From assembly GCA_016195805.1 (NCBI GenBank), contig JACPYT010000008.1:1-41143 (forward strand): a stretch of DNA of 41,143 bases, given 5' to 3'. Made by a program: the position numbers and the translations under genes. Source of the DNA: Hydrogenophilales bacterium (lineage in GTDB: Bacteria > Pseudomonadota > Gammaproteobacteria > Burkholderiales > Thiobacillaceae). Under the pieces are notes generated by a model that ran no database searches, was not told the origin of the DNA, and saw only the letters and a program-made list of their open reading frames with translations. Below, in pieces: positions 9,778 through 19,201 of the stretch. How positions within the stretch are numbered: position 1 is the stretch's first letter; every line of letters begins with the position of its first letter.

Positions 9778-9897
9778 GTCACTCCGGCGGAGGCCGGAGT
9801 CCAGTGCGTACAACTAGATTCCGGCGCGCGCCCGCAAGAGGCAGGCCATGGTTGTAAAGCCGCTAAAACGGCAACCACCATGCACCGCCGGAATGAC
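9778..9897. repeat. REP/MITE-like palindromic element, copy 2
   Basis: This 120-bp element is closely related to 5984-6105, with ends GTCACTCCGGCGG and (other strand) GTCATTCCGGCGG. Its left hairpin reads ACTCCGGC/GCCGGAGT, where copy 1 has ACCCCGGC/GCCGGGGT. Both sides of the pair changed together, which supports a folded structure. It starts 3 nt after the stop codon of the gene at 9901-10554 and ends about 20 bp before the riboswitch. Confidence 0.9.
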
Positions 9898-9900
9898 CAA

Positions 9901-10554
9901 TTACTGCGCATCCCAGACCAGCACCCGAACCGGCGTCGGATTGTAGGCGTTGCACGGATTATTGAGCTGCGGACAGTTGGAGATGAGGCACAGCACGTCC
10001 ATCTCGGCGCGCATCTCGACGTACTTGCCCGGCGCCGACACGCCGTCGGCGAAAGTGAGCCCCCCCTCGGGCGTCACCGGCACGTTCATGAAGAAATTGA
10101 TGTTGCTGGTGATGTCGCGCTTGGTCAGCCCACCGTCATAGTGCGCGAGTGCGTGCAGAAAGCTGTCACGGCAGGAGTGCATCGGCCGCTTGTCCAGTGC
10201 GTAGCGCACCGTGTTGCTCTCGCACGAGCAAGCGCCGCCCAGGGTGTCGTGGCGGCCGCAGGTATCGGCGGTGATCGTGAGCATCACCCTGCCCTCGGTC
10301 GACATCAGCTGCGTGCCGGCGGTGAGGTAGAGCGCGTCCTGCGCACGCACGGTGTCGGCGGCGCTGTAGCGTTCCTCGGGGTCGCGCGCGTTGAAGAACA
10401 AGGTGTCGACGGCCTGGTTGCCCTCAAGGTCGAGGATACGGAAGATCTGGCCCTTTTTGATTTCATATAGCCACGGATCGCCTGCGTTGACGACGGCGTC
10501 GACCACGGCGTGCTTGGGATCGAAGGGACTCTCGACGAGGTTGAATGTGCTCAT
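9901..10554 (-). CDS. DUF1989 / urea carboxylase-associated protein 2, probable carboxyguanidine deiminase subunit
   Basis: This 217-residue protein of the DUF1989 family was formerly called urea carboxylase-associated protein 2. Members paired with the carboxylase have been described as CgdA/CgdB, which deiminate carboxyguanidine to allophanate and ammonia. The cysteine- and histidine-containing stretch [18 protein letters not shown] near 100 is where catalytic or metal-binding residues would be expected. [10 protein letters not shown] and the C-terminal [14 protein letters not shown] are also typical. It starts 8 nt after the sister gene at 10563, consistent with a heteromeric enzyme. Which of the two is CgdA and which is CgdB is not decided here. 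Confidence 0.88.
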   Translation of the reverse strand: MSTFNLVESPFDPKHAVVDAVVNAGDPWLYEIKKGQIFRILDLEGNQAVDTLFFNARDPEERYSAADTVRAQDALYLTAGTQLMSTEGRVMLTITADTCGRHDTLGGACSCESNTVRYALDKRPMHSCRDSFLHALAHYDGGLTKRDITSNINFFMNVPVTPEGGLTFADGVSAPGKYVEMRAEMDVLCLISNCPQLNNPCNAYNPTPVRVLVWDAQ

Positions 10555-10562
10555 GCCCGGCC

Positions 10563-11300
10563 TCAGCGATAAAGGATTTCGGTTTGATAGAAGCCGCGCT
10601 GGTTTTCCGCGCAGCTATTGCGGCACACGTCATCCGCGGCAGGTGACCCACTCTTCCACGCGGTGAGCATGACGTCGCCCGGCGCATAGTCTGGACGCGG
10701 ATCGAGCGGATGCGGCGCAGCGGACAGCACCACCAGCACGTTCATCTCGAAGCGTAGATCAATGTACGCGCCGGGGTGCGAATTCGATTCGTCGAAGGAC
10801 AACCGGCCGGCTTCGTCGGCCGCTACCCTGCTGAAGAAATTCACGTTCGGCACCACGTCGCGCTTGCCCAGCCCCCACTTGCCGAGCTCGACCAGCAGGC
10901 CGTCGCGGCCGTTTCGGTGCATGGCGTTGCGGTGGGTCTGGTAGGTAGCCTCGCCGTATTGCGCCTTCACCATGTCGGCATTGGACACGCCGCACACGGT
11001 GTCGTGCCAGCCGCAGCTGTCGTTGATCACCGAGCACAGCACGTGGCCCATGTCGGAGTAGAGCGCATGGCCCGTCGTCAGGTGCGCGGTGTGCTGCGCC
11101 TTGAGCGTGTCGGGCATGTTGTAGCGCTCGAGCTTTTCCTCGGCGTTGTAGAACAATGCCGAAACGTTGGCGCGGCCGCTGAGGTCGGTGAGCCGCAGCG
11201 CATTGCCGCGGCGCAGGATGCCCGACCAGTGGCAACCGCCGGGCAGCGCCTCTTCCCACAGGAAGAGCTCGGGCGGGATGGGGTTGAGATTTTGTGCCAT
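10563..11300 (-). CDS. DUF1989 / urea carboxylase-associated protein 1, probable carboxyguanidine deiminase subunit
   Basis: This is the paralogue of the next gene (245 residues from the ATG at 11300). It shares the DUF1989 fold pattern: [37 protein letters not shown] (cysteine and histidine motif), [10 protein letters not shown] and [18 protein letters not shown]. The C-terminus adds cysteines ([13 protein letters not shown]). The start at 11300 gives the usual [17 protein letters not shown] opening. An ATG at 11333 overlaps the upstream stop as ATGA and could be used through translational coupling. Together with the gene at 9901-10554 it is expected to convert carboxyguanidine to allophanate. 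Confidence 0.88.
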   Translation of the reverse strand: MAQNLNPIPPELFLWEEALPGGCHWSGILRRGNALRLTDLSGRANVSALFYNAEEKLERYNMPDTLKAQHTAHLTTGHALYSDMGHVLCSVINDSCGWHDTVCGVSNADMVKAQYGEATYQTHRNAMHRNGRDGLLVELGKWGLGKRDVVPNVNFFSRVAADEAGRLSFDESNSHPGAYIDLRFEMNVLVVLSAAPHPLDPRPDYAPGDVMLTAWKSGSPAADDVCRNSCAENQRGFYQTEILYR

Positions 11301-11329
11301 GTGAGTTCCAGTCGATGTGTTGATGGCCG

Positions 11330-11797
11330 TCATCCTGCGGCCGGCGCGTGCAGCGGCGGAATGACCGCCGCCAGCAGCTGCAGGCGCCCGGTGATGACGC
11401 CACGCAGCGCGAGCATTTCGTGGGTGATGGCCTGCAACTTGGCGGCCGGGCCCTGGACCAGGATCACCTCCAGCATCTGGTCCTCGGTCAGGTGCACGTG
11501 CAGCGAGCTGATGACCTCGGCGACGTGGTGGTACTGGATGTCCGCCACCCGCGCCTGCAGGCCGCGGGTGGCACGGTTGTAGAGCAGGGTCAGCGTGCCC
11601 GCCATGACCTCGTTGCCGAGGCTGCGCTTGTGCTCGGCCAGCTGGTAATTGACCATTTCGCCGATCGCCTGCGAGCGGCTGCCGTAGCCCCGGCTTTCGA
11701 CCATGCCGTCCAGTTCGGCCAGCAGGTCGGGCGGCAGCGAGACACTGATGCGGCTGACCAGGCTGGACACCTTGTCGCTTCCATTTGTCATCGTCAT
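11330..11797 (-). CDS. NikR-like ribbon-helix-helix regulator with altered metal site
   Basis: The protein has 155 residues. Residues 14-55 are a ribbon-helix-helix DNA-binding domain (SRISVSLPPDLLAELDGMVESRGYGSRSQAI). Residues 64-145 are a NikR-type ACT-like C-terminal domain (SSLHVHLTEDQMLEVILVQG). In E. coli NikR, nickel is bound by His76, His87, His89 and Cys95. The LHVH pair is kept (H100, H102), but the cysteine position is M108 and the first histidine position aligns with Y89, by an ungapped alignment from memory. It probably regulates this operon in response to something other than canonical nickel binding. A good ribosome site (AAGGA) precedes the ATG. A candidate operator is the dyad at 16988-17006. 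Confidence 0.85.
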   Translation of the reverse strand: MTMTNGSDKVSSLVSRISVSLPPDLLAELDGMVESRGYGSRSQAIGEMVNYQLAEHKRSLGNEVMAGTLTLLYNRATRGLQARVADIQYHHVAEVISSLHVHLTEDQMLEVILVQGPAAKLQAITHEMLALRGVITGRLQLLAAVIPPLHAPAAG

Positions 11798-11816
11798 GGT
11801 CGGTCCTTTCCCGGCT

Positions 11817-13229
11817 TCAGAACATGTAGCTGTAGCGTTCCACTTCCCACTTGCTCACCGCCAGGTGGTAGGCCTCCCACTCCTCGGTCTTGTAGCGGAT
11901 GAACTCGTCGCGCAGCTCGCGGCCCAGCGTGGCCTCGACCAGCGGGTCGGCGGCGAAGGCGGCCACCGCCTCCTGCAGGGTCTGCGGCAGGAACTCGATG
12001 CCGCGCGCGCGGCGCTCGTCATCGCCGATGGCATAGAGGTTGTCCTCGTTCGGATTGCCTGGATTCAGCCCCTCGCGGATGCCTTCGAGGCCGGCGGCCA
12101 GGACCAGGGTGGCGGCCAGATAGGGATTGACTGCGCCGTCGGCGTTGCGCGACTCGCAGCGGCCGCCGCCGGCCGGGATGCGCACGGAGTTGGTGCGGTT
12201 GTTCGAGCCCCAGGAATTGAACACCGGCGCCCACGAGAAATAGCTCATGGCGCCGCGCCGCACCAGGCGCTTGTAGCTGTTCACGGTCGGCGCAAACACG
12301 GCGCACAGCGCGCGGCCGTGCTTGAGGATGCCGGCGACGAAGCTGTATCCGAGCGGGGTCAGGCCGATGCCGTGCGGGTCGTCCTCGGGCGCGCAGGCGA
12401 ACAGGTTCTTGCCGGTCGCGAGGTCGTAGATCGACATGTTGAAGTGGGCGCCGTTGCCGGTCTTGTCGGCGAAGGGCTTGGGCATCATGGTGGCGAGCAA
12501 GCCTTCCTCCTTGGCGTAGTGCTTGGCCATGAAGCGGAAGAAGGTCAGGCGGTCGCAGGTCGTCAGCGCGTCGGCGTAGTTGAAGTCGAACTCGAACTGG
12601 CCGTTGGCATCCTCATGGTCGAACGAGTACAGATCCCAGCCCAGCTCGTTGATGGTCGTGGCCACCTTGTCCAGCCAGGAGAAGTTGTCGACGAAGCCGC
12701 GCACGTCGTAGCAGGGCTTGGTCAGCTTGTCGTCGGCGACCGGCACCGACAGGCTGCCGTCCTCGTTCTGCTTCAGGAGGAAGATCTCGCACTCGATGCC
12801 GAGGTTCATGCCGTAGCCGAGCTTGGCCGCCTCGGCCAGCTGGTTCTTCAGGGCGACGCGGGTGTTCAGCGCGTAGGGCTGGCCCTGGAAATGGTTGTCG
12901 GCCGGAATCCAGGCGATCTTCGGTTCCCACGGCAGCTGGATGGCGCGGTCGAGGTCGGGCACCGAGGTCAGCTCGTCGTCGTTGGGCGCCTGGCCGAGGC
13001 CGTCGAGGGCATAGCCGGTGTAGCGTTCGGAGCCCCTGGCCATCTGGCCGAGATGGCCGATCGGCACGACCTTGGCCTTGGGCACGCCGTGGATGTCGAC
13101 GTAGGCGCCGATGCAGTATTTCACGCCCTTGTCGATCAGCTCGCGCTGCAATTGGGCCGTCGCCTCGGACGAATGGTGCGTGGCGGTGTCCGGCTTGTCC
13201 AGCACGGCGGTGTCGTCGATCGTGTTCAT
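11817..13229 (-). CDS. glnT: Type III (GlnT-like) glutamine synthetase
   Basis: This 470-residue protein of the glutamine synthetase superfamily ligates ammonia or an amine to glutamate using ATP. Visible signatures are [10 protein letters not shown] (metal-binding glutamates), [22 protein letters not shown] (NGxHxH-like ATP-site loop), [11 protein letters not shown] and [25 protein letters not shown]. It is the GlnT/GSIII-like group that also includes gamma-glutamylmethylamide synthetases, so the acceptor may be ammonia or a small amine. The start at 13229 follows AAGGA at 6-7 nt. It lies between the creatininase-family gene and the regulator with short gaps (13 and 19 nt), which places it firmly in the guanidine operon. 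A role in capturing released ammonia or amine is inferred. Confidence 0.9.
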   Translation of the reverse strand: MNTIDDTAVLDKPDTATHHSSEATAQLQRELIDKGVKYCIGAYVDIHGVPKAKVVPIGHLGQMARGSERYTGYALDGLGQAPNDDELTSVPDLDRAIQLPWEPKIAWIPADNHFQGQPYALNTRVALKNQLAEAAKLGYGMNLGIECEIFLLKQNEDGSLSVPVADDKLTKPCYDVRGFVDNFSWLDKVATTINELGWDLYSFDHEDANGQFEFDFNYADALTTCDRLTFFRFMAKHYAKEEGLLATMMPKPFADKTGNGAHFNMSIYDLATGKNLFACAPEDDPHGIGLTPLGYSFVAGILKHGRALCAVFAPTVNSYKRLVRRGAMSYFSWAPVFNSWGSNNRTNSVRIPAGGGRCESRNADGAVNPYLAATLVLAAGLEGIREGLNPGNPNEDNLYAIGDDERRARGIEFLPQTLQEAVAAFAADPLVEATLGRELRDEFIRYKTEEWEAYHLAVSKWEVERYSYMF

Positions 13230-13242
13230 GATGCGTCCTTGT

Positions 13243-14019
13243 CTATCGGGTGGTGGCGGGGACGGCGTCCCCGAAATAGGAATGGTCGAGCGGCGGCGTT
13301 TCCACGACGCCCCTTTGAACCAGTGCGGCGAGGTCGGCGACCAGCCAGTCGAACCAGCGCTGGCCTTTCTCGGCACTGGCCAGGCTGGGCGTGCCGGTGA
13401 CGCCGTTGAGGCTGGTGCGGTTCACGGGATGCGCGAAGATGCAGCCGCAGGTGCGGTCGGGGTCGTCGGCCTCGGCGAGCTTGTCCGGACGCACACCCTC
13501 GGGGGCGATGGCCAGCATGATCGAGGTCTCGGCGTCGTTGGCGTGCCAGTCGGCGGCGTCGACGGCGTGGAATTCGCGCACCCGTTCGCTCAGCGTGGCG
13601 GTATTGATCACCGTGACCATCAGGTCGTCGTGCTCGGCGCGCAGCATCTCCAGCGCGCAACGCAGCGGCGCGGCGTTGGTGACGTGGGCGTTGACGATGA
13701 ACAGCCGGCGTACGCCACCGTGATACGCCCAGTCGCCGATCTGCTTGACGAGTTCAATGAGGGTGATGGGCTGCAGCGCGATCGTGCCGGGCCAGCGCCG
13801 GCTGTGGCCGAGCGAACAGCCGTAGGGCAGCGTCGGCAGCATCGGCACGCCAGTCTGCGCGGCGACCGCGGCACAGAGCTGTTCGGCGATCACGAAATCG
13901 ACGCCGCAGCCGAGATGCGGACCGTGCTGCTCGGTCGCGCCGACCGGCAGGATGGCGGCGTGGCCGCAGCGGGCCAGCACGCCGGGGATTTCGGACCAGG
14001 TGAGATCGGACCACTTCAT
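13243..14019 (-). CDS. Creatininase-family amidohydrolase
   Basis: This 258-residue creatininase/MftE-family metal-dependent hydrolase shows the expected ligands: E30 and H32 in [12 protein letters not shown]41 in GCGVDF, the NAHVTN motif near 110 and the NDAETS glutamate near 160. Family members hydrolyse cyclic or linear amides (creatininase itself converts creatinine to creatine). No creatinase gene is in the window. In this operon it may release guanidine from a bound form or process a guanidino compound brought in by the importer, but the true substrate is unknown. It lies 4 nt from the ATPase gene and 13 nt from glnT. Confidence 0.88.
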   Translation of the reverse strand: MKWSDLTWSEIPGVLARCGHAAILPVGATEQHGPHLGCGVDFVIAEQLCAAVAAQTGVPMLPTLPYGCSLGHSRRWPGTIALQPITLIELVKQIGDWAYHGGVRRLFIVNAHVTNAAPLRCALEMLRAEHDDLMVTVINTATLSERVREFHAVDAADWHANDAETSIMLAIAPEGVRPDKLAEADDPDRTCGCIFAHPVNRTSLNGVTGTPSLASAEKGQRWFDWLVADLAALVQRGVVETPPLDHSYFGDAVPATTR

Positions 14020-14023
14020 CGCA

Positions 14024-14941
14024 TCACTCCACGTTGTCGTGCACGTCGGTGAAACGGATCATGTGCGGCTTCACGGCCTGCTCGTCTTCCGGCAGCGGCT
14101 CCGGCGCCGGATGAATGAGCGCTTCCAGGCGGGCCTTGGTGGCGCGGAATTCGGGCGAGTTGAACTGGCCGGGCGTGCGCGGCCGCGGCACCGGCACCTC
14201 GATCACTTCCTGCACCTCGCCCGGATGCGCCTTCAACACCAGGATGCGGTCGGCGAGATAGATCGCCTCGTCGAGATCGTGGGTGATGAACAGCACCGTG
14301 ACGTCGATGTTCTTCCAGATGTCGATCAGGTGCGTCTGCATCTTGGCGCGGGTCTGCGCGTCGAGCGCGCCGAAGGGCTCGTCCATCAGCAGGATGCGCG
14401 GCTGGTTGACCAGCGCGCGGGCGATGGCGACGCGCTGGCGCATGCCGCCGGAAAGCTGGTGCGGATAGGCGTCGGCGAATTTCTCCAGGCCGACCAGTTC
14501 GAGCCAGAGCTTGGCGTCGCGCTCGGCCTGGTCATGGCCCTCGCCCTTCATGCGCGGGCCGAACATGACGTTCTTCTTGACCGTGAGCCAGGGGAACAGC
14601 GAATAGCCCTGGAACACCATGCCGCGGTCCTGGCCGGGCCCGGTGATCGGCTTGCCGTCGAGCAGGGCCTCGCCCGAGGTGTGCTTGTCGAGCCCGGCGA
14701 GGATGCGGATCAGGGTCGACTTGCCGCAGCCGGAAGGGCCGATGACGCAGACGAATTCGCGCCGTCGCACGCTGAAGTCGATACCGCGCAGGGCTTCGAT
14801 CTCGCCCTGGGGCGAGCGGTAGCGCTTGCCGAGCTTGCGCACTTCAAGAATGACTTCCCTTTGACGGATGCGCTCGAAGCGTGCGCGCACTTCGTCGGAC
14901 TGGTCGAGATAGCTGGGCAGCATGGGTTCAATCAGGTTCAT
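14024..14941 (-). CDS. ABC transporter ATP-binding protein (NitT/TauT type)
   Basis: This is a cytoplasmic ATPase of 305 residues. Walker A is GPSGCGKST, the Q-loop [10 protein letters not shown], the signature [15 protein letters not shown], Walker [13 protein letters not shown], and the switch histidine ITHDLDEA. It matches the nitrate/taurine import group and powers the adjacent permease. The ATG at 14941 has AGGA at good spacing, and the ATG at 14947 is too close to it. The last 50 residues form a charged tail beyond the core. The substrate is probably guanidine or a guanidino compound, from operon context. Confidence 0.93.
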   Translation of the reverse strand: MNLIEPMLPSYLDQSDEVRARFERIRQREVILEVRKLGKRYRSPQGEIEALRGIDFSVRRREFVCVIGPSGCGKSTLIRILAGLDKHTSGEALLDGKPITGPGQDRGMVFQGYSLFPWLTVKKNVMFGPRMKGEGHDQAERDAKLWLELVGLEKFADAYPHQLSGGMRQRVAIARALVNQPRILLMDEPFGALDAQTRAKMQTHLIDIWKNIDVTVLFITHDLDEAIYLADRILVLKAHPGEVQEVIEVPVPRPRTPGQFNSPEFRATKARLEALIHPAPEPLPEDEQAVKPHMIRFTDVHDNVE

Positions 14942-14951
14942 GCGCATATCC

Positions 14952-15914
14952 TCATTGCCGGTCCTGGGTACGATCCCAGGGGAACAGCCGCCGGCCGAGC
15001 CGGCCCAGGACCAGATCGGTGCCGAAGCCGATGATGCCGATGGTCATGATGGCGGCGTAGACGTTGTCGAAATGCTGGTAGCGCGCCTGCTGGGTGATGA
15101 ACCAGGTAATGCCCGAACTGGTGCCGATCAGTTCGGCGACGATCAGGTAGGTCCAGGCCCAGCCGAGCAGGATGCGCTGGTCGCGGTAGAGATCGGGCAG
15201 GATGCCCGGCACCACCACTGTGCTCAGCAGCTTGAGATTCTTGCTGCCCAGGGTGCGGGCGGCCTCGATCAGCGTGGTCTCCAGCTTGCGGGTGGTGTTG
15301 GCGATGATCAGCACCTGCTGGAACAGCGTACCGATGACGATGATCGCGATCTTGGGCCCGTCGTAGATGCCCAGGATGGCCACCGCCAGCGCGCCGAAGG
15401 CCGGCGCCGGCAGGTAGCGGAAGAATTCGATGAAGGGTTCGTTCAGGCGGCCCACGAGGTTGTAGGTGCCGGACACGATGCCGAGCGGCACGCCGATCAG
15501 CGACGAAATCAGGAAGCCCCAGAAGATGATCTGGACGCTATGCCACAGGCTGGCCGGCATCGAGGGCACGTCGGTGCTCTTGGGCGGATGGACGAAACCG
15601 TTGTAGAAGGCCTTCGCCACGTCGTCGGGCGCAGGCAAGTATATGGGATTGGACGGGCGACCCACCGGAAGGGCCAGATGGGACTGCTCCATGTTGGCGA
15701 CCTCGTCCTTGAACATCGCCTTGTCCACCAGCATGTCGACCTGGAAGTAATCCACGCCGCCCGGATCGGTGACGAGGACCTTGGGATGCCAGACGAACGG
15801 CGCATAGCTGACCAGGCACCAGACCAGCAACGGCAGCAGAAACGAACCGATCGCGAGGAACGTGCGTTTGCGTGCGTCGATATCCGCACCGCGACCGAAC
15901 AGGCTGAAAATCAT
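14952..15914 (-). CDS. ABC transporter permease (NitT/TauT type)
   Basis: The protein has 320 residues and about six membrane segments, with the BPD-type EAA region at [29 protein letters not shown]. An N-terminal TM is followed by a periplasmic stretch of about 70 residues ([20 protein letters not shown]...), longer than in basic SsuC/TauC permeases. A GGAG site lies before the ATG at 15914. It pairs with the ATPase (10 nt gap) and the binding protein. Confidence 0.92.
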   Translation of the reverse strand: MIFSLFGRGADIDARKRTFLAIGSFLLPLLVWCLVSYAPFVWHPKVLVTDPGGVDYFQVDMLVDKAMFKDEVANMEQSHLALPVGRPSNPIYLPAPDDVAKAFYNGFVHPPKSTDVPSMPASLWHSVQIIFWGFLISSLIGVPLGIVSGTYNLVGRLNEPFIEFFRYLPAPAFGALAVAILGIYDGPKIAIIVIGTLFQQVLIIANTTRKLETTLIEAARTLGSKNLKLLSTVVVPGILPDLYRDQRILLGWAWTYLIVAELIGTSSGITWFITQQARYQHFDNVYAAIMTIGIIGFGTDLVLGRLGRRLFPWDRTQDRQ

Positions 15915-15954
15915 GTTGTCTCTGCTCCGTTGTCAGGCTGGGGAGGTCAGGCGA

Positions 15955-16953
15955 TCACTTGGCGTGGGTGAAGGACGGGTCGATGTAGCCGTCGACGTCC
16001 TGATGCGCCTTGTAGACACCGTTGGCGACGTTGAAGTCGTCGGCGACCTTGGACGAGCCGTAGAGCGAGCCGAAGCCAGGACCTTTCACGTAAGCCTTCT
16101 TGCCATCCTCCAGGCTCAGCAGGTGGGTGCCCTTGAGCAGCGGCAGGTAGGCGGCAGGCGAGATGCCGACCCGGGCGGCCATGATCTTGACGGCGTCCGG
16201 CTGGGTCTTGGGATCGTTGATGTACTTCACGACGCGGTCCCACACCTTGACGACCTTCGCCCATTCGGCCTTGTTCTGCTTGGCGCTGGCCGGATTGACG
16301 GCGAGCACGTCGTAGATCAGGCCAGGCTCGTTGGCCGAGGTGTAGACCGGACGCGAACCGGGCACGGCCTTCATGGCCTGGCCGGCGATCGGCTGCCAGG
16401 CACCGATCGCGGCGACGTCGCCGGAGGCGAGGACCTGCGGCATTTCGTTGGTCTTGGCGTTGACCAGGGTCACGTCCGCTTCCTTCATGCCCGCCTTCTT
16501 CAGGCCATTGAGCAGCAGCAGGTGCTCGACCAGCCCTTCTTCGACGGCGACCTTCTTGCCCTTGAGGTCCTTCAGCGATTTGATGCCGGGCTTGGCGACG
16601 ATCATGTCGTTGCCGTTGGAGTAGTCGGTCAGCATGACCATGACGCTCTTGCCGCCGGCCGCGCCGGTGACCAGAGCATCGCCGTTGGTCATCAGCACGG
16701 CGTCGATTTTGCCGGCCGAGTAGGCATCCATGGAGGCGGAATAGTCGAACCATTCGAAGTCGACGGGCACCCCGGCTTCCTTGAACCAGCCCTTGTCGAG
16801 GGCGACCTGCCAGGCGACCCAGCCCGGCCAATCGCTGTAGCCGATCTTGAGGGGTTGGGCGGCATGGGCCGAAATGGACATGGCCGCGGCGGCGGGGATC
16901 ACCAGCCGGGTGAACAGAGTCTTCAGGGTGCTTCGGATGTGCTTCACATTCAT
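15955..16953 (-). CDS. ABC transporter periplasmic substrate-binding protein
   Basis: This 332-residue NitT/TauT-type binding protein opens with a cleavable signal peptide ([17 protein letters not shown]), followed by [24 protein letters not shown]. The start at 16953 has AAGGAG 7 nt upstream, whereas an in-frame ATG at 17007 falls at the promoter. It is the first gene of the operon and sets the specificity of the importer. Guanidine or a related compound is the likely ligand from context, but no residue proves it. Confidence 0.92.
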   Translation of the reverse strand: MNVKHIRSTLKTLFTRLVIPAAAAMSISAHAAQPLKIGYSDWPGWVAWQVALDKGWFKEAGVPVDFEWFDYSASMDAYSAGKIDAVLMTNGDALVTGAAGGKSVMVMLTDYSNGNDMIVAKPGIKSLKDLKGKKVAVEEGLVEHLLLLNGLKKAGMKEADVTLVNAKTNEMPQVLASGDVAAIGAWQPIAGQAMKAVPGSRPVYTSANEPGLIYDVLAVNPASAKQNKAEWAKVVKVWDRVVKYINDPKTQPDAVKIMAARVGISPAAYLPLLKGTHLLSLEDGKKAYVKGPGFGSLYGSSKVADDFNVANGVYKAHQDVDGYIDPSFTHAK

Positions 16954-16987
16954 GGTGGGCTCCTTGACAGGGTGGGTATTACTGAAG

Positions 16988-17006
16988 TGAATATTCGTAA
17001 TATTCA
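16988..17006. promoter_or_regulatory. 19-bp dyad at the guanidine operon start, candidate operator
   Basis: TGAATATT-CGT-AATATTCA is a perfect inverted repeat with 8-bp arms. It lies directly at and after the predicted sigma-54 transcription start (about 17006), where a bound protein would block initiation or escape. The NikR-like regulator encoded in the operon is the natural candidate, but this is inference. Confidence 0.6.
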
Positions 17007-17015
17007 TTCACCATT

Positions 17016-17032
17016 AAGCAACCCCCGTGCCA
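17016..17032 (-). promoter_or_regulatory. Sigma-54 promoter of the guanidine operon
   Basis: Read leftward the sequence is TGGCACGGGGGTTGCTT, a near-ideal RpoN promoter with GG and GC exactly 10 bp apart (-24 GG at 17031-17030, -12 GC at 17019-17018). Transcription would start near 17006 and give a leader of about 50 nt before the binding-protein gene. Confidence 0.85.
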
Positions 17033-17109
17033 TGGTTCGAATATCAACCTATCAATATGAATACAAAGATTTAATAAGAAACTCACGCCTGTTTTTCCGG
17101 TATGCAATG

Positions 17110-17146
17110 GGCATTCTTTTAGTGCGCAAGCGCACCGTTTTAGCGT
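17110..17146. promoter_or_regulatory. Two degenerate NtrC-like enhancer sites
   Basis: NtrC sites have the form GCAC-N7-GTGC. Here GCAT-N7-GTGC (17111-17125) and GCAC-N7-GCGT (17132-17146) are 21 bp apart, two helical turns. They lie about 105-140 bp before the predicted start, the usual enhancer distance. A 14-bp palindrome GTGCGCAAGCGCAC (17122-17135) spans both. Each site has one imperfect half, so this is weaker than at 20119-20166. Confidence 0.5.
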
Positions 17147-17195
17147 TAACAACGGGACGGGCGAGGCGTGCCGTGATATGGCTGGAGGCCCAATG

Positions 17196-17221
17196 AAAAG
17201 GGGCGCCCCGAAGGGCGCCCC
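17196..17221 (-). terminator. Rho-independent terminator of torF-glnK-amtB
   Basis: The leftward transcript forms GGGGCGCCC-UUCG-GGGCGCCCC (9 bp with a UUCG tetraloop) followed by UUUU, 25 nt after the amtB stop. It separates this operon from the guanidine operon. Confidence 0.9.
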
Positions 17222-17246
17222 AGACTTCCGTCGGAGACAGGAAGGC

Positions 17247-18773
17247 TTACATGCTGTAGGCACGCTCGCCATGCTGGGTGGTATCCAGACCTTCGCGCTC
17301 CTGCTCTTCAGGAACACGCAGACCAATGGTGATATCCACCAGCTTGTAGCAGATGAAGGCCACCACACCCGACCAGACCAGCGCGGTCAGCACCGCCTGC
17401 GCCTGAATCCAGACCTGCGAAGCGATCTCGGTGTTGACCACCGTGTTGTTCACATAGTCGGCGATGCCGGTGCCGCCCAGGCTCCAGTTGTTGAACACGC
17501 CCGTCAGCAGCGCGCCGAGGATGCCGCCGATGCCGTGCACGCCGAACACGTCCAGCGAATCGTCCGCGCCCAGCAGCTTCTTCAGCCCGGTGACCCCCCA
17601 CAGGCACACCACACCTGCCAGTGCACCGATGGCCAGTGCGCCGCCCACGCCCACCCAGCCGCAGGCCGGGGTGATGGCGACCAGACCGGCCACTGCACCC
17701 GACGCCGCACCCAGCATGGAAGGCTTGCCCTTGAGCAGCCATTCGGCAAAGGTCCAGGTCAAGGCCGCCGCAGCGGTCGCATTCAGCGTGTTGATGAACG
17801 CCAGTGCAGCCGTGCCGCCCGCTTCCAGCGCAGAACCTGCGTTGAATCCGAACCAGCCCACCCACAGCAGCGACGCGCCGATCATGGTCATGGTCAGGCT
17901 ATGCGGCGTCATCGATTCCTTGCCGTAGCCGATACGCTTGCCCACCACGAACGCACCGACCAGGCCCGCAATCGCCGCATTGATGTGCACGACCGTGCCG
18001 CCGGCGAAGTCGAGCGCACCTTTCTGGAACAGCCACCCACCCTTGGCCGTTTCCGTGGCCAGGCTGGCGGCATCCTTGATCGCATCCGGGCCGGTCCAGA
18101 ACCACACCATGTGCGCCATGGGGATGTAGGAGAAGGTGAACCACAACGCGGAGAACAGCAGCACGGCCGAGAACTTCATGCGCTCGGCAAACGAGCCGAC
18201 GACCAGCGCAACCGTAATGGCCGCGAACGTAGCCTGGAAGGCGACAAAGGCAAACTCGGGAATCACCACGCCCTTGCTGAAGGTTGCCGCATTCGCCACG
18301 CTGCCGTCAGTCGAATTGAAGATGCCCTTCAGCAGCAAGCGGTCGAAACCGCCGAAGAAGGCATTGCCCTCGGTGAATGCCAGCGAATAGCCATAGATCG
18401 CCCACAACACCACGATGAGCGAAAAAATGGAAAACACCTGCATCAACACCGACAGCATGTTCTTGCTGCGCACCAGACCGCCGTAGAACAGTGCGAGTCC
18501 GGGGATCGACATCATGATGACCAAGACCGTCGACAACAGCATCCACGCCGTATCGCCCTTGTTGGGGGTCGGCGCAGGTGCCGGTGCGGCAGCGGGTGCC
18601 GGTGTAGCCGCAGGCGCTGCGGCGGGAGCGGCCACAGCCGCTGCTGCCGGAGCCGGTGCGGCCTGGCTTTCGGCCGCCGGCGCCGCCGGGGCGGCAGGAG
18701 CGTCATCAGCCAATACCAGGTTGGGAGACAGCAGGGCAAGCATCAGGCCCAGTGAAGCAAATAGCTTTTTCAT
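17247..18773 (-). CDS. amtB: Ammonium transporter AmtB
   Basis: This 508-residue ammonium channel has a signal peptide (residues 1-22, cut after VLA), a low-complexity Ala/Pro stretch (24-70), then the 11-TM Amt core starting at NKGDTAWMLLSTVLVIMMSIPGLALFYGGLVR. Family motifs include WFGFNAGSA, HINAAIAGLVGA and FGVHGIGGILGALLTGVF with the pore histidines. The Ala/Pro linker is long compared with E. coli AmtB. The ATG at 18773 is preceded by GAGGAG. It lies 11 nt after glnK, whose product blocks the channel when nitrogen is plentiful. Confidence 0.96.
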   Translation of the reverse strand: MKKLFASLGLMLALLSPNLVLADDAPAAPAAPAAESQAAPAPAAAAVAAPAAAPAATPAPAAAPAPAPTPNKGDTAWMLLSTVLVIMMSIPGLALFYGGLVRSKNMLSVLMQVFSIFSLIVVLWAIYGYSLAFTEGNAFFGGFDRLLLKGIFNSTDGSVANAATFSKGVVIPEFAFVAFQATFAAITVALVVGSFAERMKFSAVLLFSALWFTFSYIPMAHMVWFWTGPDAIKDAASLATETAKGGWLFQKGALDFAGGTVVHINAAIAGLVGAFVVGKRIGYGKESMTPHSLTMTMIGASLLWVGWFGFNAGSALEAGGTAALAFINTLNATAAAALTWTFAEWLLKGKPSMLGAASGAVAGLVAITPACGWVGVGGALAIGALAGVVCLWGVTGLKKLLGADDSLDVFGVHGIGGILGALLTGVFNNWSLGGTGIADYVNNTVVNTEIASQVWIQAQAVLTALVWSGVVAFICYKLVDITIGLRVPEEQEREGLDTTQHGERAYSM

Positions 18774-18784
18774 GTTCTAGCTCC

Positions 18785-19201
<417 letters not shown>

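Noticed and set aside
16954..17200. Guanidine-I (ykkC) riboswitch expected before the importer genes
   Set aside because: Searched by eye on the minus strand; none of the conserved ykkC segments were found. A sigma-54 promoter is present instead.
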